Positions 62,272 through 64,000 of a stretch of 64,000 nucleotides of DNA are shown here, piece after piece; the first letter of the stretch is position 1, and the number at the start of each line of letters is the position of its first letter. The stretch is from contig NZ_JABFFR010000050.1 in assembly GCF_013423485.1 (NCBI RefSeq), forward strand, positions 16,548-80,547, in the 5' to 3' direction. The notes beneath the pieces were generated by a model. It saw nothing but the letters and a program-made list of their open reading frames with translations. It made no database searches and was not told the origin of the DNA. The stretch comes from Azospirillum oleiclasticum. Its GTDB lineage: Bacteria > Pseudomonadota > Alphaproteobacteria > Azospirillales > Azospirillaceae. The position numbers and the translations under genes are program-made.

Positions 62272-62445
62272 GACGACTCCTGTCGGCGAAATCCCCCCGC
62301 GGTGGCAAGCGCCCGAAGGGGGTGGGTGGCGTGGCTGCGACACCTGTTGCGGGATCGCCGCGATGGCGGTGGGCGGGGTTGACCCGAGTTATCCACCGCG
62401 CTGGGGACAAGGGTGTGCAGAACCCTGTGGGACACGGTGACTCCG

Positions 62446-64000
62446 CTATCCGGCGGGGGTGCCGGCGAATCGGAGCGCGGCGCGGCGGCGGTGTTCCTCG
62501 TGCAGGCGGGTGTAGACCGCCTCCAGGTCGCGGGCGAAGCGGGCGGAATCGAACAGCGGGCAGGTGTCGCGCTGCGCCGCCAGCCGCTCCCGCAGTGCCG
62601 CCAGGCGGTTGGGGTCGCGGGCCAGGGCGAGGGCCAGCGCCTCGTAGCCGGCGAGGTCGTCGGCCACCAGCTCCGGCAGGCCGGCGGCCCCGAGAAGGCC
62701 GGCGGCGACGCGGCCCGCGAAGGCTGCGCCGCGGCAGGTCACCATCGGCAGCCCGGCCCACAGCGAGTCGCTGCCGGTGGTGTGGGCGTTGTAGGGCAGG
62801 GTGTCGAGGAACAGGTCGGCGGCCCGGTGGCGGGCGAGGTGCTGCGCGGACGGCAGCGGCGGGGCGTAGACCAGCCGCCGCGGGTCGAGCCCGCGCCGCA
62901 CCGCCTCCCGCCCGAGATTTCCGCACACCAGCGGCTCGGCGGCGTAGAGCCAGAGCACGCTGCCGGGCACGGCGTGCAGCAGCCGGGCCCACACGTCGAA
63001 CACCGCCGGGCGGATCTTGTAGGGGCTGTTGAAGCAGCAGAAGACGAAGCCGTCCTCCGGCAGGCCGAGGGCGGCGCGGGGCGGTGTCTCCGCCGCGATG
63101 GCGCGCTGGCGGTCGTTGGGCTGGTAGCTGTGCGGCAGGCGGACGACCGACTCGCTGTAGTGCGGCTCGTCCTCCGGCGGGATGGTCGCGGCGTCGGCGA
63201 TGATGGCGTCGATGAAGGGCGCGCCCATGGTGCCGGGATAGCCCAGCCAGTTCACCTGCACCGGCGCCGGCCGGGCCGCCGGGATCGCGGTGCGGGCGAA
63301 GGCGGTGTAGCCGGTCAGGTCGACCAGGATGTCGGTGCCGGCCCCGGCGATCCGCCGCGCCGCGTCCGCGTCGGACAGGGTGGACAGATCCTCGAACCGC
63401 TCGACCGCCGCCATCAGCCGCCGGCGCATGGCGCTGCCGTCGTCGATGCCGGTGGACCAGGCGGTGACGGCGAAGCGGCCGCGGTCGTGCCGTTCCAGCA
63501 GCTCGGCGATCAGATGGGCGACGGCGTGCTCGTGGAAGTCGCCGGACAGGTAGCCGATGCGGATGCGCCCATCGCCAGGGACGGCGGGCACGCGGCCGAC
63601 GGGGGTGACGCCGGCCGTGCGCTGCTCCGCCCAGCGCTCCGCGGCGAGGCGCTGGTCGGCCGGGCTGCTGTCCATGCCGAGCAGGGCGAAGGGCGGCACG
63701 CCCGCCGCACCGGCGCGAAGGGCGGCGAGCAGCGCCGCCTCCCGCTCCGCCAGCCCGTCCCAGGCGCACAGGCGCAGCCTTTGCTGCACGGACTGGCCGA
63801 GTGCCGCGGCGTTGCCGGGCTCCAGCGCCAGCGCGTGGTCCAGGGCGGCGGCGGCGTCCGCCGTCCGCTGGGCCCGGCCGGCGGTGGCGGCGAGGTCGAG
63901 CAGCAGATCGGCGCGACCGGGCTCCAGCGCCACGGCGCGGCGCAGCGCGTCGGCGGCGTCGCCGGGGCGTGCGGTGTCGAGCAGGGTGCGCGCCAGCCCG
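62446..64000 (-). CDS. TPR and O-GlcNAc-transferase-like (SPINDLY-type) glycosyltransferase, 5' end outside
   Basis: The frame is open to the right edge of the window, so the start is missing. The N-terminal part seen here is TPR-like (LDHALALEPGNAAALGQSV; the repeat continues off-window). The C-terminal part carries the Glyco_transf_41 signature: RIGYLSGDFHEHAVAHLIAELLERHD, DILVDLTGYTAFART and QVNWLGYPGTMGAPFIDAIIAD, followed by YKIRPAVFDVWARLLHAVPGSVLWLY. It probably adds sugar to proteins (for example flagellin) in the cytoplasm; the acceptor is unknown. Confidence 0.88.
   Translation of the reverse strand, partial: GLARTLLDTARPGDAADALRRAVALEPGRADLLLDLAATAGRAQRTADAAAALDHALALEPGNAAALGQSVQQRLRLCAWDGLAEREAALLAALRAGAAGVPPFALLGMDSSPADQRLAAERWAEQRTAGVTPVGRVPAVPGDGRIRIGYLSGDFHEHAVAHLIAELLERHDRGRFAVTAWSTGIDDGSAMRRRLMAAVERFEDLSTLSDADAARRIAGAGTDILVDLTGYTAFARTAIPAARPAPVQVNWLGYPGTMGAPFIDAIIADAATIPPEDEPHYSESVVRLPHSYQPNDRQRAIAAETPPRAALGLPEDGFVFCCFNSPYKIRPAVFDVWARLLHAVPGSVLWLYAAEPLVCGNLGREAVRRGLDPRRLVYAPPLPSAQHLARHRAADLFLDTLPYNAHTTGSDSLWAGLPMVTCRGAAFAGRVAAGLLGAAGLPELVADDLAGYEALALALARDPNRLAALRERLAAQRDTCPLFDSARFARDLEAVYTRLHEEHRRRAALRFAGTPAG

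Overview
The window is a gene-dense, very GC-rich stretch of a bacterial chromosome. The gene set points to an alphaproteobacterium of the Azospirillum / Rhodospirillales type: hemW-rdgB-rph next to hrcA-grpE, dnaK-dnaJ, a dnaX-ybaB-recR operon with the SRP RNA in front of it, a DUF4170 protein, many chemotaxis and cyclic-di-GMP proteins, and Liv-type ABC importers tied to CoA metabolism. The genus is an inference from gene content and base composition; no rRNA is present to test it. I see no tRNA, rRNA, CRISPR array, insertion sequence or phage gene.

Layout. 1-9.9 kb: a DUF2934 protein, then a TetR regulator divergent from an operon of enoyl-CoA hydratase/isomerase, a complete branched-chain-type ABC importer (LivG, LivH, LivM, binding protein, LivF), an acyl-CoA synthetase and a thiolase. 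Together they look like import, CoA activation and beta-oxidation-like breakdown of a carboxylic acid. 9.9-14.5 kb: a large autotransporter with a repetitive passenger and a class III CoA-transferase. 14.6-25.4 kb: hemW-rdgB-rph facing away from hrcA-grpE, a cluster of small or poorly known proteins (a Cys-rich protein, DUF1848, a GNAT enzyme), then dnaK-dnaJ behind a 589-base regulatory region. 25.4-30.9 kb: membrane proteins of unknown role, a membrane diguanylate cyclase, a hybrid-sensor-like histidine kinase and two tandem paralogous mini membrane proteins. 30.9-41.2 kb: argG, an AAA/DUF4143 ATPase with a foreign-looking 3' end, aquaporin, a secreted phytase-like protein, pgi, a catalase-like/MpaB-oxygenase gene pair and a TerC-type metal exporter. 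41.2-44.3 kb: recR-ybaB-dnaX and SRP RNA. 44.5-52.3 kb: a membrane chemoreceptor, an HD-GYP phosphodiesterase, a class A beta-lactamase divergent from an AmpR-like regulator, two small coupled unknown genes and a soluble globin-coupled chemoreceptor. 52.4-57.4 kb: a TetR-controlled RND efflux pump. 57.5-64 kb: an orphan TAXI binding protein, a CcdAB toxin-antitoxin pair, a metallophosphoesterase, DUF4170, two c-type cytochromes, a DsbA/FrnE-type protein and the 3' part of a TPR/O-GlcNAc-transferase-like protein running off the window.

Regulatory sequence stands out in several places: perfect inverted repeats lie in front of the AAA ATPase, the membrane chemoreceptor, dnaK, the 25.8-kb membrane protein and the RND pump, and a short GC-rich inverted repeat with a CCCTC...GAGGG core recurs five times at gene ends. 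All functions are read from sequence motifs alone; no database search was possible.
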